A stretch of 7,444 nucleotides of DNA from JBBTSQ01 sp039795895 (GCA_039795895.1 JBDKKW010000026.1:1-7444), one strand, 5' to 3'. Positions 1 through 5,148 are shown, counted from the first letter of the stretch. The notes: a model not told the origin generated them from the letters alone. Numbers and translations are program-made.

Positions 1-724
1 TGAAGTTCTTCGGGATGTAAACTGCTTTTATAGGGGAGGAAGTCTATTGACGTTACCCTACGAATAAGAGGTTGCTAAACTCGTGCCAGCAGCAGCGGTA
101 ATACGAGTGCCTCAAGCGTTATCCGGATTTACTGGGCGTAAAGGATGTGTAGGTGGTTTTGTTAGTCTTTTGTAAAATTCTTCGGCTTAACCGGGGGCGC
201 GCAAGAGAAACGGCAAGACTAGAGGATGCGAGGGGTCTGTGGAACTCATAGTGTAGCGGTGAAATGCGTTGATATTATGGGGAACACCAAAAGCGAAGGC
301 AGCAGACTGGAGCACTCCTGACACTGAAACATGAAAGCGTGGGTAGCGAATGGGATTAGATACCCCAGTAGTCCACGCCCTAAACGATCTTCTCTTGTTT
401 TTCGGAGTATCGACCCTCTGAGAGACGAAGCTAACGCGTTAAGAGAAGCGCCTGGGTAGTACGACCGCAAGGTTAAAACTCAAAGGAATAGACGGGGACT
501 TGCACAAGCGGTGGATCATGTGGTTTAATTCGACGGTAAACGAAGAACCTTACCAGGGTTTGAAACCTAGGGGAAGACTTTTAGAAATAGAAGTCGTCTC
601 ACAAGGACTCCTAGGCAGGTGCTGCATGGCCGTCGTCAGTTCGTGGTTTGAACTGTTCCCTTAAGTGGGGTAACGAACGCAACCCTCGTTGCCTGTTATA
701 AGTGTCAGGCGAGACTGCCCTCCA

Positions 725-831
725 TTTTGCGCACGAAGTGCGCAGTTGTTAGTTGTTAGTTGATAGTCATTAGTTTAAAACTAAAGACTAAAAACTATAA
801 ACTATTAACTGTGTTCGCTTCGCGAACAGAG
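725..831 (+). other. Expansion insertion in 16S helix 40 loop
   Basis: The helix 40 stem is intact as CCCTCCA (718-724) paired with TGGAGGG (832-838). Where E. coli has a loop of a few bases, this gene has about 107 nt. The insert is modular. A left hairpin TGCGCAC-GAA-GTGCGCA (728-744) and a right hairpin TGTTCGC-TTC-GCGAACA (812-828) each have a 7-bp stem and a 3-nt loop, and they flank a long AT-rich fold-back (744-810). It has no credible open reading frame and no group I intron core that I can see. It could remain in the mature rRNA as an expansion segment or be removed as an intervening sequence; the sequence alone does not decide this. Confidence 0.85.
744..810 (+). repeat. Heptad repeat array folding back on itself
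   Basis: The left arm is built of 7-nt units (AGTTGTT, AGTTGTT, AGTTGAT, AGTCATT, then AGTTT). The right arm is its imperfect complement (units of the type ACTATTA / ACTATAA / ACTAAAA). Aligning the left arm (744-774) with the reverse complement of the right arm (780-810) gives 24 identities in 31 positions. The mismatches fall mostly in pairs every seven bases, so the RNA would be a rod of about 5-bp stems separated by regular 2x2 internal loops. It sits inside the helix 40 expansion. No other copy is present in this window. Confidence 0.75.
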
Positions 832-1196
832 TGGAGGGAGGAAGGCGAGGATGACGCCAGGTCAGCATGGCCCTCTGATACCCTGGGCCACACACGTGAT
901 ACAATGGCTACTACAACGCGACGCAATACCGAAAGGTGGAGCAAATCGTTATAAAAGTAGCCCCAGTTCGGATAGAGGTCTGCAACTCGACCTCTTGAAG
1001 TTGGAATCGCTAGTAATCACAGGTCAGCTATACTGTGGTGAATACGTTCTCAAGTCTTGTACTCACCGCCCGTCAACTCAAGGGAGTTGGGAGCGCCCGA
1101 AATCTCACCTCGTGTGGGCCTAAGGCGAGCTCAATGACAGGGAGTAAGTCGTAACAAGGCACGGGTAGCGGAAGCTGCTCGTGGATTATTTCAAAT

Positions 1197-1385
1197 TGAA
1201 CAACGTCGGTGTACTTCGGTACATTTAGACTGATTGTGTCGATTTTCTGGGTTCCAATTGGACTCGGAAAGGTCTTCGAAACCGACCTAAAAGGTTTCTG
1301 ACTCACAGGAAAGACTGCGCGTTAAGGTTAGACTCTATTTTGATTCTAAGCCGAGAACGGAACAAAAGAAAGAATACAATACTAC
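1197..1385 (+). other. Structured 16S 3' trailer; no 23S or spacer tRNA
   Basis: This is the stretch between the inferred 16S end and its terminator. It contains a hairpin GTAC-TTCG-GTAC with a UUCG tetraloop (1211-1222). A longer-range pairing of GTCGGT (1205-1210) with ACCGAC (1281-1286) encloses it. A CCAATTGG palindrome lies at 1254-1261. It may be a processing structure for rRNA maturation or part of a small RNA. I see no tRNA, coding region or boxA-like antitermination site in it, and no CCTCC motif that could serve as a displaced 16S tail. Confidence 0.5.
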
Positions 1386-1413
1386 AAAAAACCGCTCATT
1401 TGAGCGGTTTTTT
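1386..1413 (+). terminator. Intrinsic terminator of the 16S transcript
   Basis: The stem is CCGCTCA / TGAGCGG, extended by six A-U pairs, and a T6 run ends the hairpin. The A6 run on the left arm lets it work in both directions. It closes the rRNA transcript without a 23S gene, so the 16S is an orphan transcription unit, at least on this side. Confidence 0.9.
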
Positions 1414-1453
1414 GCTGTCTATGAGTTATACACTGTCCTGCACTACGAAATGC

Positions 1454-1482
1454 TTGACAAATAGAGTCAAGTATGCTAAGAT
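1454..1482 (+). promoter_or_regulatory. Strong sigma70-type promoter for the two small membrane protein genes
   Basis: The -35 box TTGACA (1454-1459), a 17-nt spacer and the -10 box TAAGAT (1477-1482) are preceded by TGC, giving an extended -10. The start point should fall near 1489, leaving a leader of about 50 nt before the ATG at 1539. The layout TGCTTGAC...TATGCTAAGAT closely matches the promoters at 5017 and 6050. Confidence 0.82.
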
Positions 1483-1538
1483 AGTGGGCAGAACATCTGC
1501 TACATGAAGTACAGATGCAATTTGAAAGGCTTAGTTCT

Positions 1539-1727
1539 ATGACACAAAAGCTGTTCACTCGCAGTCCCAAGTCCGGGTCGTTGGTGCCTCTTGATGTCGC
1601 ACAGGCTGAGGAAAAAGAAATCCGTCAGCACAAAATACGATACGACAATATGATCGCCTGGCTCACAGGAATCTCTTGGACCCTGATGATCGGTTGGGTT
1701 GTTTACGTCACTTTTTTCATCAAGTAA
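1539..1727 (+). CDS. Small single-span membrane protein, unknown function
   Basis: The 62-residue product has a polar, charged N-terminal half (residues 1-37, with the acidic-basic stretch AEEKEIRQHKIRYD). One hydrophobic, tryptophan-rich segment covers about residues 38-60 and ends in a lysine. This suggests one transmembrane helix near the C-terminus. I do not recognise the family. The start at 1539 is preferred over the in-frame ATG at 1515: GAAAGG (1524-1529) lies 9 nt upstream of 1539, while 1515 has no purine-rich site and would place that motif inside the coding region. It is first in a two-gene unit, 50 nt ahead of the next gene, which also encodes a small C-terminally anchored protein. 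The two may act together at the membrane, but this is inference from pairing only. Confidence 0.72.
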   Translation: MTQKLFTRSPKSGSLVPLDVAQAEEKEIRQHKIRYDNMIAWLTGISWTLMIGWVVYVTFFIK

Positions 1728-1743
1728 CTCTCAATAAAAAACC

Positions 1744-1770
1744 GCGAGAGCAATCTCGCAAGAAAGGAAA
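1744..1770 (+). promoter_or_regulatory. Intercistronic GNRA hairpin and ribosome binding site
   Basis: GCGAGA-GCAA-TCTCGC (1744-1759) forms a 6-bp stem closed by a GNRA tetraloop in the gap between the two small genes. It is followed at once by AGAAAGGAAA (1761-1770), about 8-9 nt before the ATG at 1778. The hairpin may protect the downstream message or keep the ribosome site open. There is no T-run, so it is not a terminator. Confidence 0.6.
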
Positions 1771-1777
1771 TTGTAGT

Positions 1778-2047
1778 ATGCCTCACCGTTCAAGAACGAC
1801 TCGTGCAAGCAATGAAGCTGGTCACTCAAAGGGGTTTGTCGGCGCAACCGATGAACTCGGCAGTATCAGTTTCGGGAAGCGTTGGGATGCCTGGGCTGCC
1901 GGATTCGATTCTGCCTGCGACAACATCCTGACGGTCCCTCAAGGGACACCTCGCCAGATCGCAGGTCAGATCTTGGTCAAGATTGCTTTGGTGACCTTTA
2001 GCCTCGGCCTGGTCTATTTGCTTCTGGTGGGTGGCCTCGCCATGTAG
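1778..2047 (+). CDS. Small protein with C-terminal membrane anchor, unknown function
   Basis: The 89-residue product has a basic N-terminus (HRSRTTR), a soluble middle with Gly, Asp and Trp (residues 18-50, including SFGKRWDAWAAGFD), a short Pro/Gln turn (about 54-60) and a hydrophobic segment at about residues 65-88 that reaches the C-terminus. It therefore looks like a tail-anchored or single-span inner membrane protein; no signal peptide is visible. An upstream extension of the frame to 1676 is rejected because it would overlap the preceding gene, whereas ATG 1778 has GAAAGGA 9 nt upstream. It is the second gene of the unit driven from 1454 and ends at the terminator at 2065. I do not recognise the family. 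Confidence 0.75.
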   Translation: MPHRSRTTRASNEAGHSKGFVGATDELGSISFGKRWDAWAAGFDSACDNILTVPQGTPRQIAGQILVKIALVTFSLGLVYLLLVGGLAM

Positions 2048-2064
2048 TCATCCTGTTCTTCTCA

Positions 2065-2095
2065 AACGCCGTCCGGTCTCCGGATGGCGTTTTTT
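2065..2095 (+). terminator. Intrinsic terminator after the small membrane protein pair
   Basis: AACGCCGTCCGG pairs with CCGGATGGCGTT over 12 bp (one G-U), with a TCT loop, and runs into a T6 tract. It lies 18 nt after the stop codon and separates this unit from the convergent tRNA gene. Confidence 0.9.
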
Positions 2096-2131
2096 CATTA
2101 CTCATTTACGAATTTTGTATACCGTCCATTG

Positions 2132-2204
2132 TGCGCGCACCAGGATTCGAACCTGGGACCCCATCAGTATCAGTGATGTGCTCTACCAACTGAGCTATGC
2201 GCGC
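2132..2204 (-). tRNA. ileT: tRNA-Ile (anticodon GAU)
   Basis: Read on the minus strand, the acceptor stem is GCGCGCA / TGCGCGC with discriminator A (2132). The D arm is GCTC...GAGC with an AGTTGGTA loop. The anticodon stem CATCA / TGATG has loop CTGATAC, so the anticodon is GAT, reading AUC and AUU codons. The T arm CCAGG-TTCGAAT-CCTGG is canonical. The 3' CCA is not encoded: the discriminator is followed by CAA, so CCA must be added by a nucleotidyltransferase. In many bacteria tRNA-Ile(GAU) lies in the 16S-23S spacer; here it stands alone, opposite in orientation to the nearby 16S. The symbol follows E. coli usage. No clear promoter is visible upstream of it. Confidence 0.96.
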
Positions 2205-2382
2205 ATTTTTTTCGAGAGTAGAGCGATTGGTTGAAAAGATGCAGCGTCCCGAGAAGTACTATTCGAGGGGCTATCATCTACCACCAAACATCATAATCCC
2301 GAGATACAAACAACAGGAGGACTATAGCAAAAAATGCATAAAATGACAACGATTCGGTCAGCTGATATTTTGAAACAGACGG
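2205..2382. other. Intergenic stretch without a supported gene
   Basis: This sequence lies between the divergent tRNA-Ile and the 200-residue protein gene. It contains an isolated canonical AGGAGG (2315-2320), 13 nt before an ATG that opens a 24-codon frame (2334-2408). That spacing is long, the frame is short, and it runs into the next promoter, so I do not call it a gene. Any promoter for the tRNA would lie here on the minus strand, but I see only weak matches. Confidence 0.4.
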
Positions 2383-2411
2383 TTGACATAAATCTAAGTG
2401 TACGATAGGGT
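2383..2411 (+). promoter_or_regulatory. Candidate promoter for the cysteine-rich protein gene
   Basis: A perfect -35 TTGACA (2383-2388) stands 17 nt before a weak -10 TAGGGT (2406-2411). The arrangement parallels the stronger promoters at 1454, 5017 and 6050, but the extended -10 TG is missing. It would give a leader of about 80 nt before 2501. Confidence 0.45.
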
Positions 2412-2500
2412 TTCTTATGGAAGGGTTGGGTTATGGAGCGTAACTGCTTTGTATTGCTTGACCACTCAGTTCAGTAAAAACTCAAAGAGAAAGAAAAGTA

Positions 2501-3103
2501 ATGAAAATCATTCGTGATGAAAAGTCTCGGACCATTGTCCTTGTTCCAGATCAGGAAGGTGAGCAACGTGTCATTTCCTCTATCAGCGAGACGCTGAAGT
2601 TGGGAGATAAACTCTCTTATCTGGGACGTCAACCTGTCGATGGTGGGCGGGACTTTTGCGAATTGTCCTTTGGGATAGGTGGTGAGAAAGACCGTAGTGG
2701 TAGGGGTGGCTATCCCGCATATCGCGGAGGATCCTTGGTTGCACTTCGCGGAACTACTGATACCGACAAATTGGAAATTCTCCATATCCGCAACATGTGT
2801 TTCCTTGGACCAGGACTCACCCTTGTTGGGGTTACACAGGTCGATGGATCAACGGCTGTCATGGTTATTGGAGGATACTGCAAATTGTGCAATGCTCGCC
2901 TGATCAATACGCACGAGTGCGCGTGGCGTATCTGTGATGACTGTGCTTCGAAATGTGCACATGAATTCATCGCCGGAGTCATTTGCGCTGATGTCGCGGG
3001 CCACGGTATGTCTTGCAACAAGTGTGGTCGAGTTGATCCCAATGTCGAGGTTGAGGTATTCGACGGGCCGGTGGTGCTGGTGGCGATCGGTGTTCGTAGG
3101 TAA
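2501..3103 (+). CDS. Hypothetical 200-residue protein with cysteine-rich, probably metal-binding C-terminus
   Basis: I do not recognise the family. Residues 1-125 are mixed and rich in beta-type segments, with a Gly/Arg-rich loop near 60-76 (EKDRSGRGGYPAYRGG). Residues 127-175 hold nine cysteines and three histidines: C127-x2-C130, C140, C145-x2-C148, C152 followed by H154, C162, H168 and C172-x2-C175. Three CxxC knuckles of this type usually bind zinc, so one or two zinc sites are likely. This is inference from spacing, not a family match. The final 20 residues are hydrophobic beta-like sequence. No signal peptide or membrane helix is evident, so it is probably cytoplasmic. The start is supported by GAGAAAGAAAAG ending 2 nt before the ATG, with GAAAG 7 nt upstream. 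It is monocistronic, with a candidate promoter at 2383 and a clear terminator at 3110. Confidence 0.8.
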   Translation: MKIIRDEKSRTIVLVPDQEGEQRVISSISETLKLGDKLSYLGRQPVDGGRDFCELSFGIGGEKDRSGRGGYPAYRGGSLVALRGTTDTDKLEILHIRNMCFLGPGLTLVGVTQVDGSTAVMVIGGYCKLCNARLINTHECAWRICDDCASKCAHEFIAGVICADVAGHGMSCNKCGRVDPNVEVEVFDGPVVLVAIGVRR

Positions 3104-3109
3104 TCTTTA

Positions 3110-3139
3110 AGAGCCAGCCTTCGGGTACGGCTCTTTTTT
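3110..3139 (+). terminator. Intrinsic terminator of the cysteine-rich protein gene
   Basis: AGAGCC / GGCTCT forms the base stem, and an inner GCC-TTCG-GGT element sits below a UUCG loop. A T6 run follows. It starts 6 nt after the stop codon. Confidence 0.88.
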
Positions 3140-3147
3140 ATTGTATC

Positions 3148-3273
3148 TGCGGAGGCATCCCCGTCCTCTACCTCAGGGATGCCTCCGCAACGATGGACTG
3201 GGTCGGCGGAGCCGACATCACTACAACAAAGTTTGTCCCGATGCCTCGTCATGGTATTTCGAGGCCAAACTTT
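3148..3273. repeat. Cluster of three inverted repeats upstream of pyruvate kinase
   Basis: Three fold-backs lie in a row. The first is a perfect 14-bp inverted repeat, TGCGGAGGCATCCC (3148-3161) with GGGATGCCTCCGCA (3176-3189) and a 14-nt loop. The second is GTCGGC-GGA-GCCGAC (3202-3216), 6 bp with a 3-nt loop. The third is AAAGTTTG (3228-3235) with CAAACTTT (3266-3273), enclosing GCCTCG / CGAGGC (3243-3248, 3260-3265). None ends in a T-run, so these are not ordinary terminators. They lie between the upstream terminator and the pyruvate kinase promoter, so they are probably DNA-level or mobile palindromic elements and not leader RNA. Confidence 0.65.
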
Positions 3274-3276
3274 ATT

Positions 3277-3304
3277 TTGAAATTTCCCCATGTTGTGCTA
3301 CACT
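3277..3304 (+). promoter_or_regulatory. Probable promoter of pyruvate kinase
   Basis: TTGAAA (3277-3282), a 16-nt spacer and TACACT (3299-3304) preceded by TGC form an extended -10 promoter. The start point should fall near 3311, giving a leader of about 50 nt that begins just before a terminator-like hairpin. Confidence 0.65.
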
Positions 3305-3313
3305 GGGAAGCAA

Positions 3314-3336
3314 GAGTCTCTCCGAGGCTCATTTTT
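3314..3336 (+). promoter_or_regulatory. Terminator-like hairpin in the pyruvate kinase leader
   Basis: GAGTCTC pairs with GAGGCTC (7 bp, one G-U) around a TCC loop and is followed by ATTTTT. It lies inside the predicted transcript, right after the likely start point and 23 nt before the ATG. It could act as an attenuator or simply stop upstream read-through. No riboswitch core or competing stem is obvious. Confidence 0.45.
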
Positions 3337-3359
3337 AATCCAAAATTTAATTTTTTAGT

Positions 3360-4787
3360 ATGATCACCCTCTCAAAGAAAACTAAGATCGTCTGTACTAT
3401 CGGTCCTGCGACGGAGTCAGAAAGCTCACTTACCGAACTTTTGAAGTCAGGTATGAACGTCATGCGCCTGAACTTTAGTCACGGCGATTTTGCTGAACAC
3501 GGTAATCGCGTGACCAATCTCCGTTCTGCGATGAAAAAGACGGGTATTCCAGCAGCGATTCTCCAGGATTTGGCTGGACCAAAGATTCGTATTGGTACCT
3601 TTAAGACTGATGCGGTGATGCTCAAGGAGGGTGCGAAGTTTACACTGACCACAGATATGGTTGAGGGTGATGAGACGAAAGTGTTTGTAAACTACCCATT
3701 GCTTCCAAAAGAAGTAGCGAAGGGTCATATTATTTTCCTCCACGACGGCAAGAAGAAACTCGAAGTGCTCGAGGTAAAGGGTAATGAGGTTATCTGTAAG
3801 ATCTTGGTAGGTGGAGAGATCAAGGGTAAACGCGGAGTAAACCTCCCGGACTCTGATCTTTCTATTTCTTCTATCACTGAAAAAGATCGAAAGGATATTG
3901 CGTTTGGCTTGAAGCATGATGTTGATTTCTTCGCACTTTCATTTGTGCGACGACCAGAAGATATTACTGAGCTTCGCGGTATTTTGGATAAGGCAAAATC
4001 AAAAGCGGGGATTATTGCAAAGATTGAAACTCCTCAGGCAGTAAACAATATTGATAAGATTATCGAACTCGCTGATGCGATCATGGTGGCTCGAGGAGAT
4101 TTGGCGATTGAAATCCCAACCGAGAGTGTACCACTCGTCCAGAAAATGATTATCAAGAAGTGTAACGAAGCAGGGAAGCCGGTGATTACCGCGACTCAGA
4201 TGCTTGAATCTATGATCAAGTCTCCAGTGCCAACTCGCGCTGAAGTTTCTGACGTGGCGAATGCGATTCTTGATGGTACCGATGCGATTATGCTCTCTGA
4301 AGAGACGACTCTCGGTGACTATCCTGTGAAGGCGGTAGAAGTAATGGTGCGTGTGGCGCGACGAGTGGAAAATGACTTGTTGCACAAGCAACTTTTGAAT
4401 GGTGACCGACACTCAGATGTTTTGTTATCTGTTGGACAGTCAACCAGTGCATCGGCTGTTCGTACTGCGGATCGAGTGGGGGCATCATACCTCGTATCAC
4501 TCACTGAATCTGGCTACAGCTCACGAATGATTTCTCGACACAAGCCAAGTCAGCCAATTCTCGTACTGACTCCAAACCAAAAGACATTTAATAAATCAAT
4601 TTTGTCTTTCGGTACCAATCCGGTATTGATCAAGCGCTTTAAAGAATTTAGTGAAGTGCTTAAGATTGTTCGAGACTATTGCTTGAAGAGTAAGCTGGCG
4701 AAGAAAGGGGAGAAGGTGGTGATTGCGGCGGGTATGCCGTTTGGGAAGGTTATTGAGACCAATATGGTACTCGTCGAGACGTTGTAA
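3360..4787 (+). CDS. pyk: Pyruvate kinase
   Basis: This enzyme converts phosphoenolpyruvate and ADP to pyruvate and ATP, the last step of glycolysis, in the cytoplasm. At 475 residues it has the usual length. The N-terminus carries KTKIVCTIGPAT and MRLNFSHG (R36, N38, S40). D70-LAGPK leads into the B domain (about 71-170). The family signature GIIAKIETPQAV holds the catalytic K221 and metal ligand E223; ARGDLAIEIP gives D247, the second metal ligand. ITATQMLESM (T279) and the helix before LSEETTLGDYP complete the barrel. The C-domain runs from about 345 to the end (GMPFGKVIETNMV). The motif DLAGPKIRI has Lys where potassium-dependent enzymes have Glu117 (rabbit numbering), and Leu at 113, which points to a potassium-independent type. 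The ATG has no purine-rich ribosome site; the leader just before it is A/T-rich. It appears monocistronic. Confidence 0.97.
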   Translation: MITLSKKTKIVCTIGPATESESSLTELLKSGMNVMRLNFSHGDFAEHGNRVTNLRSAMKKTGIPAAILQDLAGPKIRIGTFKTDAVMLKEGAKFTLTTDMVEGDETKVFVNYPLLPKEVAKGHIIFLHDGKKKLEVLEVKGNEVICKILVGGEIKGKRGVNLPDSDLSISSITEKDRKDIAFGLKHDVDFFALSFVRRPEDITELRGILDKAKSKAGIIAKIETPQAVNNIDKIIELADAIMVARGDLAIEIPTESVPLVQKMIIKKCNEAGKPVITATQMLESMIKSPVPTRAEVSDVANAILDGTDAIMLSEETTLGDYPVKAVEVMVRVARRVENDLLHKQLLNGDRHSDVLLSVGQSTSASAVRTADRVGASYLVSLTESGYSSRMISRHKPSQPILVLTPNQKTFNKSILSFGTNPVLIKRFKEFSEVLKIVRDYCLKSKLAKKGEKVVIAAGMPFGKVIETNMVLVETL

Positions 4788-4818
4788 GAATCAGTAAAAT
4801 CGACTCGTCTGCTTTGTC

Positions 4819-4880
4819 GCCGGCTCCGTTCGCTCCCGCAACGTATGTCCATATACGTCTTGGTCGCGATACTCGCCGGC
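4819..4880. repeat. Imperfect long inverted repeat after pyruvate kinase
   Basis: Outer GCCGGC copies (4819-4824 and 4875-4880) and inner TCGC / GCGA blocks (4830-4833, 4866-4869) surround a central hairpin ACGTATG-TCCA-TATACGT (4841-4858). The region is GC-rich at its edges and non-coding. It has no T-run, so it is not a standard terminator. It could be a palindromic intergenic repeat or an mRNA 3' stabiliser. Confidence 0.5.
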
Positions 4881-4929
4881 TTCGCGCATCCAAGCCAATT
4901 TAATTGATTCTTAGGGAAGTGGTGTTCAA

Positions 4930-4973
4930 AATAGAGCCGTTTTTTTGTGCCGACACCAAAAAACGGCGCTATT
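4930..4973. repeat. Long A/T-containing hairpin of unclear role
   Basis: ATAGAGCCGTTTTTT pairs with AAAAAACGGCGCTAT over 15 positions with one mismatch, then continues after one more mismatch to a GTG-CCGA-CAC tip. The T-run lies inside the left arm and not after the stem, which is the reverse of a normal intrinsic terminator on either strand. It may still end the pyruvate kinase transcript, since no better terminator is present between 4788 and 5016. Confidence 0.55.
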
Positions 4974-5016
4974 GCTATGTATATTTAAGAATAAAGGGGT
5001 AAAATTCTACAAATGC

Positions 5017-5045
5017 TTGACTTTTGTAACATAGTATGATATCAT
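5017..5045 (+). promoter_or_regulatory. Strong promoter of the cold-shock-like orphan gene
   Basis: TTGACT (5017-5022), 17 nt, then TATCAT (5040-5045) preceded by TGA form an extended -10. The upstream TGC before TTGAC is shared with the promoters at 1454 and 6050. It predicts a leader of about 95 nt before 5149, which contains a small hairpin CCAGA...TCTGG. Confidence 0.78.
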
Positions 5046-5148
5046 ACTCACCAGACAGTCCGATTCTGGAAACCGTTGTGATTCGCATGAGCGTATCCGA
5101 TGATGTTGTTTCCGAATCTTTTGTCACCAAATGAAAGGTTAGGTAGTT

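Larger units (their letters stand above)
1..1196 (+). rRNA. rrs: 16S ribosomal RNA, 5'-truncated by the window edge
   Basis: This is the RNA of the small ribosomal subunit, from about E. coli position 412 to the 3' end. Landmarks are the 530 loop (GTGCCAGCAGCAGCGGTAA, 83-101), the 790 region (ATTAGATACCCCAGTAGTCC from 355), the 920 region (480-497), the 1400 decoding region (ACTCACCGCCCGTC from 1061) and helix 45 (stem 1160-1169 with 1174-1183, GGAA loop). Core changes are compensated: U505/A526 replaces G-C (73 and 94), and A921/U1396 replaces U-A (490 and 1063). This argues for a functional gene and not a decayed copy. Two features are odd: a roughly 107-nt insertion in the helix 40 loop, and a tail after helix 45 that reads GGATTATTTCAAATT where GGATCACCTCCTT is expected. 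The 3' end is placed by alignment from memory and may be off by several bases. The divergence suits a Parcubacteria-like CPR lineage. Confidence 0.96.

Noticed and set aside
744..810. CRISPR-like or tandem repeat array
   Set aside because: The heptads are contiguous without spacers and the second half is the complement of the first, so it is a fold-back and not a CRISPR array.
725..831. Group I intron or homing endonuclease in the 16S
   Set aside because: At about 107 nt it is too short, with no coding frame or conserved intron core.
246..1306. Several open frames on both strands within the 16S gene and its trailer
   Set aside because: They overlap clear rRNA structure and have no ribosome site or protein-like composition.
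1515..1538. Upstream ATG start for the first small membrane protein
   Set aside because: It has no purine-rich site before it, while the GAAAGG motif is correctly spaced only for ATG 1539.
2031..2234. 67-residue forward frame across the tRNA-Ile region
   Set aside because: It runs through a strong terminator and the antisense strand of a complete tRNA.
2334..2408. 24-codon frame after a perfect AGGAGG
   Set aside because: The AGGAGG is 13 nt from the ATG, the peptide has no recognisable feature, and the frame runs through the next candidate promoter. Probably chance.
2710..3291. 193-residue minus-strand frame opposite the cysteine-rich protein gene
   Set aside because: It would cross the terminator at 3110 and the palindrome cluster, has no ribosome site, and its composition (Ser/Thr/Arg/Pro-rich, no fold pattern) looks like a shadow.
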